NCBI RefSeq assembly: GCF_001655005.1
Contig: NZ_LXET01000054.1
Span: 124,001-188,000, forward strand
Source: Hafnia paralvei ATCC 29927
GTDB lineage: Bacteria > Pseudomonadota > Gammaproteobacteria > Enterobacterales > Enterobacteriaceae
Reading direction: 5' to 3'
Length of the DNA stretch: 64,000 nucleotides
Below, piece after piece: positions 44,183 to 53,100 of the stretch (the stretch's first letter is position 1; each line of letters opens with the position of its first letter). The notes below the pieces were generated by a model. The model saw only the letters and a program-made list of their open reading frames with translations. It ran no database searches and was not told the origin of the DNA. Made by a program: the position numbers and the translations under genes.

Positions 44183-45481
44183 TTATGCGTCGAACGGATC
44201 GCGCAGAATCATCGTCTCTTCACGGTCAGGACCAGTAGAAATGATATCAACTGGAACACCGGTCACTTCTTCTACACGTTTGATGTAGTTCAGTGCCGCC
44301 TGAGGCAATTTACTGTGCTCTTTCACGCCGAAGGTGGTTTCTTTCCAACCTGGCATCACTTCGTAGATTGGCTCGATGCCTTCCCAGCCTTCAGCGGCCA
44401 GCGGAGTGGTGTCAATTTCACGACCATCCGGCATACGATAACCTACACAGATCTTCACTTCGTCTAAGCCGTCCAGCACGTCCAGTTTGGTCATGCAGAA
44501 GCCAGACAGAGAGTTCAGCTCTACGGCACGGCGAACAGCAACAGCGTCCAACCAGCCGGTACGACGACGACGACCGGTAGTTGCACCGAATTCGTTGCCT
44601 TTAGTACACAGGAATTCACCGACTTCATCAAACAGTTCAGTTGGGAACGGACCTGCACCTACGCGAGTAGAGTAAGCTTTTACAATACCCAGAACGTAAT
44701 CAACACAGCGTGGACCTACGCCAGAACCGGTAGCTACGCCACCAGCAGTGGTGTTGGAAGAAGTCACATATGGATAGGTGCCGTGATCGATATCCAGCAG
44801 AGTACCCTGTGCGCCTTCAAACATCACAAACTCACCTTTCTTGTGAGCTTTGTTCAGCAGATCAGCAACGTCAACCACCATAGCAGTGATGATGTCGGCA
44901 ACAGCCATAACTTCATCCAGCACGGTCTGATAGTCAACAGCCTCAACTTTGTAATAGTTAACCAGTTGGAAATTATGGTATTCCATAATCTCTTTCAGCT
45001 TAACTGCAAAGGTTTCTTTGTTGAACAGATCGCCAACGCGTAGACCGCGACGAGCGACTTTATCTTCATACGCAGGCCCGATACCACGACCAGTTGTACC
45101 GATAGCTTTCGCACCGCGTGCTTTTTCGCGCGCGTTATCCAAAGCCACATGATATGGCAGGATCAGAGGACAAGCTTCGGAGAGTAACAGACGTTCGCGA
45201 ACAGGGATGCCACGGGCTTCCAGTTCGGTCATTTCACGCATCAGAGCGTCAGGTGCTAATACCACACCGTTTGCAATAATGCTGGTTACGTTTTCGCGCA
45301 GAATTCCTGACGGAATCAAATGAAGAACGGTTTTTTCACCGTTAATGACTAGTGTATGACCTGCATTGTGACCGCCCTGGTAGCGCACAACATACTTGGC
45401 CCTTTCGGTTAATAGGTCTACGACCTTGCCCTTACCTTCGTCACCCCATTGGGTGCCTAGTACGACGACATTCTTACCCAT
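44183..45481 (-). CDS. purA: adenylosuccinate synthetase
   Basis: GTP-dependent first committed step from IMP to AMP. It has 432 residues, the standard length. The P-loop-like GTQWGDEGKGK is at 9-19, followed by GHNAGHTL, the QGTLLDIDHGTYP signature and the C-terminal NYIKRVEEVTGVPV. A PurR-like box lies about 65-80 bp upstream. It follows yjeT in the same direction, as in E. coli. Confidence 0.98.
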   Translation of the reverse strand: MGKNVVVLGTQWGDEGKGKVVDLLTERAKYVVRYQGGHNAGHTLVINGEKTVLHLIPSGILRENVTSIIANGVVLAPDALMREMTELEARGIPVRERLLLSEACPLILPYHVALDNAREKARGAKAIGTTGRGIGPAYEDKVARRGLRVGDLFNKETFAVKLKEIMEYHNFQLVNYYKVEAVDYQTVLDEVMAVADIITAMVVDVADLLNKAHKKGEFVMFEGAQGTLLDIDHGTYPYVTSSNTTAGGVATGSGVGPRCVDYVLGIVKAYSTRVGAGPFPTELFDEVGEFLCTKGNEFGATTGRRRRTGWLDAVAVRRAVELNSLSGFCMTKLDVLDGLDEVKICVGYRMPDGREIDTTPLAAEGWEGIEPIYEVMPGWKETTFGVKEHSKLPQAALNYIKRVEEVTGVPVDIISTGPDREETMILRDPFDA

Positions 45482-45545
45482 TTCACTATCACCACGTTGT
45501 TAAAAATGGATTCTACCATCACATTTAGGAGCTTTCAGCACTTTT

Positions 45546-45561
45546 TAGCACACGATTGCGC
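45546..45561. promoter_or_regulatory. candidate PurR box upstream of purA
   Basis: On the reverse strand GCGCAATCGTGTGCTA fits the PurR operator pattern ANGCAANCGNTTNCNT at most fixed positions, including the central CAAxCG. E. coli purA is PurR-controlled from a similar position. Inferred by pattern only. Confidence 0.5.
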
Positions 45562-45579
45562 AAAAAATGTCTTACGCCT

Positions 45580-45780
45580 TTAGCCACCCATACGGCTACG
45601 CAACATGTAGTATATAACTAGGCCTGCAACCACTAGACCTCCACCATAACGCCGTAAAACGCCGTCAGGTAATTGAGCCATCGTTGCAATCATGCGCCGC
45701 CAAATGCGTGGAAAAAGCATTGGACCTAACCCTTCCACGATCAAAACCAACCCTAAAGCCATCCAAATTGTAGAGTTCAT
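45580..45780 (-). CDS. yjeT: YjeT, DUF2065 small membrane protein
   Basis: Sixty-six-residue inner-membrane protein of unknown function. Two hydrophobic helices (about 4-22 and 46-62) flank a basic loop (PRIWRRMIATMAQLPDGVLRRYGG). It follows hflC and precedes purA in E. coli too. Here a strong terminator separates it from hflC, so it probably has its own promoter or shares transcription with purA. Confidence 0.92.
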   Translation of the reverse strand: MNSTIWMALGLVLIVEGLGPMLFPRIWRRMIATMAQLPDGVLRRYGGGLVVAGLVIYYMLRSRMGG

Positions 45781-45815
45781 ATCTCTCTCTGAACGTCGGC
45801 AAAATCAAAAAACGA

Positions 45816-45846
45816 GCAAAAAAAAGGCCCGCTGAACGGGCCTTCT
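45816..45846 (-). terminator. hflKC terminator
   Basis: Read leftward, AAGGCCCG-TTCAG-CGGGCCTT with six further T behind the stem. Confidence 0.9.
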
Positions 45847-45908
45847 CATCAATATTGAGCGCTCTGTTTCTAAAAACGTTCTTTTATTCAGAGTCACTCA
45901 GGCAAACA

Positions 45909-46907
45909 TTATTTGGCAGCGGCATTACCGTTTGGTGATTTCATGTATTTGAAGAAATCACTGTCTGGGCGCAGAACCATAACGTCTTGACCATTTTTAA
46001 AGCTGTTTTCGTAAGCTTTCAGACTACGAATAAAGGCAAAGAAGTCTGGATCCTGACTAAATGCGTCAGCAAACAGTTTCGCCGCAACCGCATCACCTTC
46101 ACCACGAGTAATACGCCCCTGACGCTCTGCTTCTGCCAGTGTACGAGTGACCTCATAGTCAGCTGTTGCACGCAGTTTCTCAGCTTCTTCCCGACCTTGT
46201 GAAATGTAGCGCAGAGCTACAGCTTCACGTTCTGCACGCATACGGTTATAAATTGCATCTGAAACTTCGGCTGGCAGGTTGATCTGCTTAATACGCACGT
46301 CGATAACTTCAATACCCAGAGCAGCCATACTGTTTGGGTTAACCTCTGGTTGTTTACCATTGGTTTCGCGCGCAACCCGAGCTGCTGCATTAGCAATCGC
46401 ATTATCTGCTTCGCTGCCTGCATCATCAACTGACCCCGTATTCAGAGCCTCACGCACATCTTCCATCAGCTTACCGCGGGAATCTGTAACGATATCTTTG
46501 ATATCCAGACGGCCGATCTCAGAACGCAGACGGTCACTAAATTTACGTTTCAGCAGCACTTCGGCCTGCAGAACATCGCCACCGCCGGTGGCCAGATAGT
46601 AACGGCTAAAATCGCTGATACGCCACTTGATATAAGAGTCAATAATCAGGTCTTTCTTTTCTTTGGTCACGAAACGATCAGCTTGGTTATCCATAGTTTG
46701 GATACGGGCATCCAGCATTTTGACTGATTCGATAAATGGCACTTTCAGATGAAGACCCGGTGCATACACCAGAGGTTTATTTTCATCATCACGTACCACT
46801 TTACCAAAGCGCAGTATGATGCCGCGCTGGCCTTCGTTAACCACAAACAGCGATGAGTACAATACCACCAGAATAACGATGAGAATTAGTAACAGAGACT
46901 TACGCAT
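45909..46907 (-). CDS. hflC: HflC, SPFH-domain FtsH modulator
   Basis: Inner-membrane prohibitin/stomatin-family protein that with HflK forms a large periplasmic-facing cage around FtsH. It has 332 residues (E. coli 334). It starts with a signal-anchor helix (LLLILIVILVVLYSSLFVV), then the SPFH/band 7 domain (GQRGIILRFGK) and a long coiled coil with SQGREEAEKLRATADYE. Its start lies three bases after the hflK stop. Confidence 0.97.
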   Translation of the reverse strand: MRKSLLLILIVILVVLYSSLFVVNEGQRGIILRFGKVVRDDENKPLVYAPGLHLKVPFIESVKMLDARIQTMDNQADRFVTKEKKDLIIDSYIKWRISDFSRYYLATGGGDVLQAEVLLKRKFSDRLRSEIGRLDIKDIVTDSRGKLMEDVREALNTGSVDDAGSEADNAIANAAARVARETNGKQPEVNPNSMAALGIEVIDVRIKQINLPAEVSDAIYNRMRAEREAVALRYISQGREEAEKLRATADYEVTRTLAEAERQGRITRGEGDAVAAKLFADAFSQDPDFFAFIRSLKAYENSFKNGQDVMVLRPDSDFFKYMKSPNGNAAAK

Positions 46908-46910
46908 TAG

Positions 46911-48170
46911 TTATTCTCCTCCCTGACGATTGGTATCATTACGCTGAGCATTCGCTCGGCGCTGGTCCATCACACTATCGCCGCTTAAATCTACGTTACT
47001 TGATGGCTTGGTTACAGATGGTGCCGGACTTGCACTATCCATATCGGTACTCGGCGTGGTCGTTGTGCCAGATTTACCGCCGCGCATCAGTTGATCTAGT
47101 GGCAATACCATCAGGTTATTGCTCTTATCATCAATCAGCACTTTACGAGAATTCTCCAGCACGTGCTCCATCGTTTCCAGATACAAACGCTCGCGGGTAA
47201 TCTGTGGAGACGCTTTATATTCTGGCAGCAACAGCGCTAAACGGCCGACATCACCTTGAGCTTCTAAAATAGTTTTATCTTTATAAGCTTTGGCATCTTC
47301 AAGAATACGCTGCGCTTTACCGTTAGCTTCTGGCTGAACTTTGTTGACGTAACCTTCAGCTTCACGGATCGACTGCTGTTCTTTTTCACGTGCAGCAATC
47401 GCCTTGTCAAAGGCAGCTCTAACTTCTTCAGGCGGACGCGCAGCCTGGAAGTTTACGTCCAGCACGGTGAGCCCCATTTTGTAAGGCTTGATGGTTTCAT
47501 CCAACACTTTCTGAGTATCCGTACGAATAATGGTACGGCCTTCAGTCAGGATTTTATCCATCGAGTATTTACCAATGACTGCACGCAGCGCGCTATCAGT
47601 TGCCTGACGCAGGCTATCATCCGCATTGGTGACGTTAAACAGGTACTCTTCTGGATTAGTCACACGGTACTGCACGTTCATCTCAACGCGTACCACGTTT
47701 TCATCAGAAGTCAGCATCACGCCGGACGCCGCCAGTTCACGCACGGATTCGACGTTTACCGGGGTCACTTCATCAACAAAAGTCGGTTTCCAGTTCAAAC
47801 CTGGCTGCACCAAGTGACTGAATTTACCAAAACGTGTCACGACGCCACGTTCGGCTTCTTTAATGGTATAGAAACCACTTGCGGCCCAGATGACAACAAC
47901 GGCTGCGACAGCAAGGCCAACCACTTTGCCACCCATAGGTGCGCGTGGATTACCTGAATTGCTGGAACCCGTGCCTTTACCGCCCAGTCCACCCAGCTTT
48001 TTGCTCAGTTTACGGAAGATATCATCTAGATCTGGCGGCCCCTGATCGCGGCCACCTCGATTATTGTTGTTACCATTATTGTTGTTTCCGCCGGAGTTGC
48101 CGCCATCATTCTTGCTGCCCCCCCACGGGTCGCGGTCCTGTCCGTTATTACCGGGCTGATTCCACGCCAT
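46911..48170 (-). CDS. hflK: HflK, SPFH-domain FtsH modulator
   Basis: Partner of HflC. It has 419 residues, equal to E. coli. The ATG at 48170 is chosen because the GGAG ribosome binding site would lie inside the coding part of the frame four codons longer. A cytoplasmic Asn/Gly-rich N-terminus (NNNNGNNNNRGG) is followed by an anchor helix at about 80-97, the SPFH domain (KEAERGVVTRFGKFSHLVQPG) and a coiled coil. It follows hflX after 70 bp in the hfq-hflX-hflK-hflC chain. Confidence 0.97.
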   Translation of the reverse strand: MAWNQPGNNGQDRDPWGGSKNDGGNSGGNNNNGNNNNRGGRDQGPPDLDDIFRKLSKKLGGLGGKGTGSSNSGNPRAPMGGKVVGLAVAAVVVIWAASGFYTIKEAERGVVTRFGKFSHLVQPGLNWKPTFVDEVTPVNVESVRELAASGVMLTSDENVVRVEMNVQYRVTNPEEYLFNVTNADDSLRQATDSALRAVIGKYSMDKILTEGRTIIRTDTQKVLDETIKPYKMGLTVLDVNFQAARPPEEVRAAFDKAIAAREKEQQSIREAEGYVNKVQPEANGKAQRILEDAKAYKDKTILEAQGDVGRLALLLPEYKASPQITRERLYLETMEHVLENSRKVLIDDKSNNLMVLPLDQLMRGGKSGTTTTPSTDMDSASPAPSVTKPSSNVDLSGDSVMDQRRANAQRNDTNRQGGE

Positions 48171-48240
48171 GTTTCGCTCCATTCTTCAATGATTGGTGTT
48201 CTTCAGACTCATTTGAGTAAGTGATATTAACCAAGTGTTA

Positions 48241-49521
48241 CTAAATAATATACTTTAGTAATTCATGTTCACGTTTACAGAGTCGATGCCACTCCACAAT
48301 TGGGAGGCGGATTTGTAATCCAATACTGCCATCTTCCTCAACCCACTCTTTTTCTATCGCCTGAAGCTGGTAAAAACGGCTACGTAAACGTCCTGCCGCA
48401 GGCGGCAATCGCAGCTCGAAGCTAGCAATCTCACCGCTCAAGCGTTCGGTCAACGCTTGGAACAACAAATCAATTCCTACCCCGGTTTGTGCCGAAACCC
48501 AAACCCGCACAGGTAAATTCTCATCGTTCCTATCGATACGCGGCTCGAACTCATCCAGCATATCAATTTTGTTCATCACAAGCAGTACAGGAATTTCATC
48601 TGCTTCGATTTCTGCTAATACAGTATTCACCGCGTCAATATTTTCATCAACACGCGCATCAGATGCATCAATTATGTGCAATAAAAGCGATGCTTGACGG
48701 GTTTCTTGCAACGTTGCTTTAAAAGCAGCCACCAAATCGTGTGGCAAATGGCGAATAAACCCGACTGTATCGGCTAAAACCGTTGTACCGACGTCGGCCA
48801 CTTCAATACGACGCAGCGTCGGATCAAGCGTAGCAAACAGTTGGTCGGCAGCATACACATCTGCCTTAGTAATATGGTTAAACAGCGTTGATTTTCCAGC
48901 ATTGGTGTAACCCACCAGTGACACCGTTGGAACATCTGCGCGACTACGCGCACGGCGTCCTTGATCGCGTTGTTTTTCAACACGCTCAAGACGAGACAAA
49001 ATCAAGCTGATGCGATCGCGCAATAAGCGGCGGTCTGTTTCAAGCTGAGTCTCCCCCGGTCCACGCAAACCAATCCCACCTTTTTGACGTTCAAGGTGAG
49101 TCCAGCCCCGCACTAAACGCGTGGCCAAATGGCGTAACTGGGCAAGCTCAACCTGCAACTTACCTTCATGGGTACGCGCACGCTGGGCAAAAATGTCGAG
49201 GATCAGGCCGGTGCGATCAATAACACGACACTGGCATAATTTTTCCAGATTGCGTTCTTGAGCAGCAGATAAGGCATGATCAAAAAGGACGACGGAGGCA
49301 CCTGTTTCCTGAACCGCCTGAGCGATTTCTTCAGCTTTGCCTTCGCCAACAAAATATTTAGGATGCGGGGCCTTGCGGCTGCCGGTAACAACGCGCAATG
49401 CTTCAACGCCCGCTGAGGAGACCAGGGACTCAAACTCTCTGAGATCTTCAATATCTCTTTCTTGGGAGAAATAGACGTGAACCAGTACGGCCTGCTCGCC
49501 GGCTTCGTAACGGTCAAACAA
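48241..49521 (-). CDS. hflX: HflX, ribosome-splitting GTPase
   Basis: Heat-shock GTPase that binds 50S and splits stalled 70S ribosomes. It has 426 residues, equal to E. coli. The N-terminal nucleotide-binding domain covers about 1-190 with the GGIGLRGPGETQLE motif. The G domain has G1 GYTNAGKST, G3 DTVGFIRHLP and G4 NKID. The gap to hfq is 98 bp. Confidence 0.97.
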   Translation of the reverse strand: MFDRYEAGEQAVLVHVYFSQERDIEDLREFESLVSSAGVEALRVVTGSRKAPHPKYFVGEGKAEEIAQAVQETGASVVLFDHALSAAQERNLEKLCQCRVIDRTGLILDIFAQRARTHEGKLQVELAQLRHLATRLVRGWTHLERQKGGIGLRGPGETQLETDRRLLRDRISLILSRLERVEKQRDQGRRARSRADVPTVSLVGYTNAGKSTLFNHITKADVYAADQLFATLDPTLRRIEVADVGTTVLADTVGFIRHLPHDLVAAFKATLQETRQASLLLHIIDASDARVDENIDAVNTVLAEIEADEIPVLLVMNKIDMLDEFEPRIDRNDENLPVRVWVSAQTGVGIDLLFQALTERLSGEIASFELRLPPAAGRLRSRFYQLQAIEKEWVEEDGSIGLQIRLPIVEWHRLCKREHELLKYII

Positions 49522-49619
49522 ACGTGAAACCTCTCAAACGGATCGGACCGATGAGAACGGAGAGCATCAATGACAAACGATCATCAACACTCTCCGACTG
49601 AGATAACAAACGATGCGGC

Positions 49620-49925
49620 TTATTCAGCGTCATCGCTGTCCTGAGACGACTGTGAAGGCGCCTGATTGCTACCGTGGTAGTTGCTGCTGCCGCCAGTTCC
49701 CGGATTATTGCTATGATGAGAAACAGGACGAGACGGAACAACGGTAGAAATTGCGTGCTTATAAACCATCTGGCTAACAGTGTTTTTCAACAGAATGACA
49801 AACTGATCAAAAGACTCAATCTGGCCTTGCAGCTTAATACCATTCACCAAATAGATTGAAACTGGGACACGTTCACGACGCAGTGCGTTCAGGAACGGGT
49901 CTTGTAAAGATTGCCCCTTAGCCAT
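49620..49925 (-). CDS. hfq: RNA chaperone Hfq
   Basis: Hexameric Sm-like protein that pairs small RNAs with mRNAs. It has 101 residues. The Sm1 and Sm2 motifs are present (VSIYLVNGIKLQGQIESFDQ and VYKHAISTVVP), with a His/Ser/Gly-rich disordered tail ending in DSDDAE. AAGGAAAAGA precedes the ATG. It follows miaA after 230 bp, a gap that could hold its own promoter. Confidence 0.98.
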   Translation of the reverse strand: MAKGQSLQDPFLNALRRERVPVSIYLVNGIKLQGQIESFDQFVILLKNTVSQMVYKHAISTVVPSRPVSHHSNNPGTGGSSNYHGSNQAPSQSSQDSDDAE

Positions 49926-50155
49926 TCTATCTTTTCCTTATTTGCTAGTTGTTTGTTGTATGTTACTAAGAACCCTAGTGGTTCTAATCAAAATAAACTG
50001 CGTAAAAATTTGCGCACTGAGTACTTTACTCTCAATATTCTAGCGCCAAGCAATACACCTGAAACTGGAACTATGATGAGTATATGGAGCACGAATCTCC
50101 CTGATTCAAGTACCCATCGGCCTAATTACGGCCCAATCACCTCAATTGTACACAA

Positions 50156-51106
50156 TCAATCAAGCGATGCACTAACAACCTGTGCCACACTTTCCAGAGC
50201 CTGTGCAGGTTTGTCACTATCTAGCCACTGCACTGACTCCCAACCGCGCAACCAAGTCATCTGACGTTTAGCCAACTGACGCGTCGCACAAATTCCACGG
50301 TAGACCATTTCATCGTAATCGATTTCGCCTTCAAAATATGACCACATCTGGCGGTAACCGACACAGCGTACAGAAGGTAAGTCTGTGTGCAAATCACCAC
50401 GCTCAAACAGTTTTCTGGCTTCGGCTTCAAAACCCGAAGCCATCATCTGCTCAAAACGCAGGGCGATCCGCTGGTGTAACTGTTCGCGAGTTGCAGGTGC
50501 AATCGCAAACTGATGCACATTGTAGGGTAGCGTTTCACCTGAAATTTTAGTCAGTTCAGTTAAAGTTTTACCCGAAATGAGAAAAACTTCCAGTGCACGA
50601 CTCAGTCTCTGTGGATCATTTGGATGAATCCTAGCCGCAGCGACCGGATCAACCTGCTGCAATTGGCGATGCAACGCATCCCAGCCCAGCTCTTGCGCCT
50701 GCTTTTCTATCTGCTCACGAATCTGTGGATTCGCCGCCGGCAAAGGCGAAAGTCCTTCAAGCAATGCTTTAAAGTAAAGCATGGTTCCACCAACAAGCAG
50801 GGGAATTTTTCCCTCTGCGGTAATAGATGCCATTTCACGCAGCGCATCAGCACGAAAATCAGCGGCAGAATAACTTTGCGCAGGATCGCGAATATCGATC
50901 AATCGATGCGGAGCCTCAGCTAATTCTTTAGCAGTCGGTTTGGCAGTACCAATATCCATTCCACGGTAGATTAGAGCAGAGTCAACGCTAATAAGTTCAA
51001 CAGGAAATCGTTGACGTAGCGCCATCGCTAACGCCGTTTTTCCTGACGCCGTAGGCCCCATAATAAAAATGGCTGGGGGGTAAATATGGTTGGCGTTGTT
51101 AGTCAT
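50156..51106 (-). CDS. miaA: tRNA dimethylallyltransferase MiaA
   Basis: Adds the isopentenyl group to A37 of tRNAs reading UNN codons, using DMAPP. It has 316 residues, equal to E. coli. The P-loop GPTASGKT is at 17-24, followed by ISVDSALIYRGMDIGTAKPT and the C-terminal RGICATRQLAKRQMTWLRG. It begins 23 bp after the mutL stop. Confidence 0.97.
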   Translation of the reverse strand: MTNNANHIYPPAIFIMGPTASGKTALAMALRQRFPVELISVDSALIYRGMDIGTAKPTAKELAEAPHRLIDIRDPAQSYSAADFRADALREMASITAEGKIPLLVGGTMLYFKALLEGLSPLPAANPQIREQIEKQAQELGWDALHRQLQQVDPVAAARIHPNDPQRLSRALEVFLISGKTLTELTKISGETLPYNVHQFAIAPATREQLHQRIALRFEQMMASGFEAEARKLFERGDLHTDLPSVRCVGYRQMWSYFEGEIDYDEMVYRGICATRQLAKRQMTWLRGWESVQWLDSDKPAQALESVAQVVSASLD

Positions 51107-51129
51107 AAAATATCTTATTCAGCTCTTAA

Positions 51130-53046
51130 TCAATCGGCCTGCAACGAAACCATCGCCGGCTTTAAATCTACAGGGTGCAGTAGTGCGGAAGGCGGCGACT
51201 TTACCAACTCAGGACAGAGTCGTTCAAGCTCAGCCAACAGTTGAATCGCTTGAGAAACAGTCCATTGCTCACGTTCAGTGATCAGATGGCTGGCGAGCCA
51301 CTTGCTAATTGCCTCTGATTCGGCGTTAGGCTGCTCGGCCAAAAAGCTCAGAAATGCGGGAATCAACTGGGGTAAATTTTGATGGCGTAGCGGCAAAGGT
51401 ACGGCGCGTAATGTCACTCGCTGACGCTCAAGCACCAAATCAACGCCTAAGTGTTTAAGCCTCTCGCTACAGCTTTGCACGCCTTTAATTTCATCGGCGC
51501 TCAGCGTGAGTTTGACGGGAATCAGCAGCGGCTGTGGTCGCAAACCTTCTGTTCCAGGCAATAGCTGTACCCGACGCAATTCTATTTCTGCCGCATCCAG
51601 GTTCAATAGCGCTATGCCGTGTTGACGCTCAAGCAAAGCAAAATGCTGCTCACAGATAGTGAGAACACGACCGAAACTACTCTCACCGTGTTCAAACAAC
51701 GCAGGCGCTGGCTGTGGAAACAGTTCAGGCTTGCGCGGGTTCACGACGGGGAAAAGCTCGCTGCTACTCTGTATCTCCTGTGATTGAGGCATCCGCTTTT
51801 CGGGTACCTGCATCAAACGTTGATAGAGCTGCCCTTCTCGCTTCTGATAGCCATCGCCGCTGGAGAAATGGCGGTTGTCACTTGGCTTTTTCTTATCAGA
51901 CGCCTGCCCTTGGGTTGAAGAGTGACCGTATGCCGGAGAGGCCTCGCGTAACGGGGTTTTACTGAACTGATTCACGCCTGCAGCCACTCGATTTTCGGGT
52001 TCCCAGCGTGGAGCCTCGTCCGCTGCCACTTCCGGTAAAGCCGGTTGTTCAGACTGTTGCAGAACAGAAATAACAGCCTGATAAATAAAATCATGGACTA
52101 AGCGCGCCTGATGAAAACGAACTTCGTGCTTGGCCGGATGGACATTCACATCAACCTGATGCGGATCAACGGTCAAATACAATACGTAAGCAGGCTGTTG
52201 ATCGTCTTTCAACTGATCCTGATATGCCTGCCGGATAGCGTGCGTAATGAGCTTATCCCGCATCATGCGGCCATTTACATAGCTATACTGCATTTCGGTC
52301 AGTTGACGGGAACCTACAGGATCGGCGACCCAGCCGTGAATAGCCAGATCGCCATGTTCCCATTTAATCTCTAGCGCATGCTGAATAAAGGCCGTACCAC
52401 AAATTGAGCCAAGACGGCGATCTTTTTGCCCATCTTCTTTCACCGCACGGTACTGGCGTATCATTTTCCCGTTGTGGTGAAGCTGGATAGTCACATCAAA
52501 TCGAGCCAATGCAATGCGTCGCACGACTTCATCAATATGCCCAAACTCCGTTTTCTCAGTGCGCATAAATTTGCGGCGCGCGGGAGTGTTGTAGAAAAGA
52601 TCCAACACTTCAACCGTAGTACCAACCGGATGAGCCGCAGGCTTGACCGTTACCGCCATGTCACGACCTTCAGCATAGGCCTGCCAGGCCTCATTCTGCT
52701 CCGCGGTGCGTGAAGTCATGGTTAAACGCGACACCGAACTGACGCTTGCCAGCGCTTCACCGCGAAATCCCAGACTCATGATCGCCTCAAGGTCATCTAA
52801 CGAGGTGATTTTGCTCGTCGCATGGCGCGCTAATGCTAATGCCAGTTCGTCTTTGTTAATACCGCAGCCGTTATCGCGAATACGGATTAGCTTAGCGCCT
52901 CCGCGTTCTATCTCAATATCGATACGTGTAGCTCCGGCATCTAAGCTGTTTTCAACCAGCTCTTTAACCACCGAAGCAGGGCGTTCCACCACTTCACCAG
53001 CGGCGATCTGGTTGGCAAGCTGCGGAGGTAAAACCTGAATCGGCAT
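51130..53046 (-). CDS. mutL: DNA mismatch repair protein MutL
   Basis: GHKL ATPase that couples MutS recognition to MutH and UvrD. It has 638 residues (E. coli 615). The N-terminal ATPase has VKELVENSLDAGAT, DNGCGI and GFRGEALASVSSV. A low-complexity linker (about 345-430) accounts for the extra length, followed by the C-terminal dimerisation domain. No DQHA(X)2E(X)4E endonuclease motif is seen, as expected where MutH is used. It lies 54 bp after amiB. Confidence 0.97.
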   Translation of the reverse strand: MPIQVLPPQLANQIAAGEVVERPASVVKELVENSLDAGATRIDIEIERGGAKLIRIRDNGCGINKDELALALARHATSKITSLDDLEAIMSLGFRGEALASVSSVSRLTMTSRTAEQNEAWQAYAEGRDMAVTVKPAAHPVGTTVEVLDLFYNTPARRKFMRTEKTEFGHIDEVVRRIALARFDVTIQLHHNGKMIRQYRAVKEDGQKDRRLGSICGTAFIQHALEIKWEHGDLAIHGWVADPVGSRQLTEMQYSYVNGRMMRDKLITHAIRQAYQDQLKDDQQPAYVLYLTVDPHQVDVNVHPAKHEVRFHQARLVHDFIYQAVISVLQQSEQPALPEVAADEAPRWEPENRVAAGVNQFSKTPLREASPAYGHSSTQGQASDKKKPSDNRHFSSGDGYQKREGQLYQRLMQVPEKRMPQSQEIQSSSELFPVVNPRKPELFPQPAPALFEHGESSFGRVLTICEQHFALLERQHGIALLNLDAAEIELRRVQLLPGTEGLRPQPLLIPVKLTLSADEIKGVQSCSERLKHLGVDLVLERQRVTLRAVPLPLRHQNLPQLIPAFLSFLAEQPNAESEAISKWLASHLITEREQWTVSQAIQLLAELERLCPELVKSPPSALLHPVDLKPAMVSLQAD

Positions 53047-53100
53047 ATGATTTCCTTGGTTTACAGAACCTAAATAACAAAGTACGGGATCAAGTCGAGT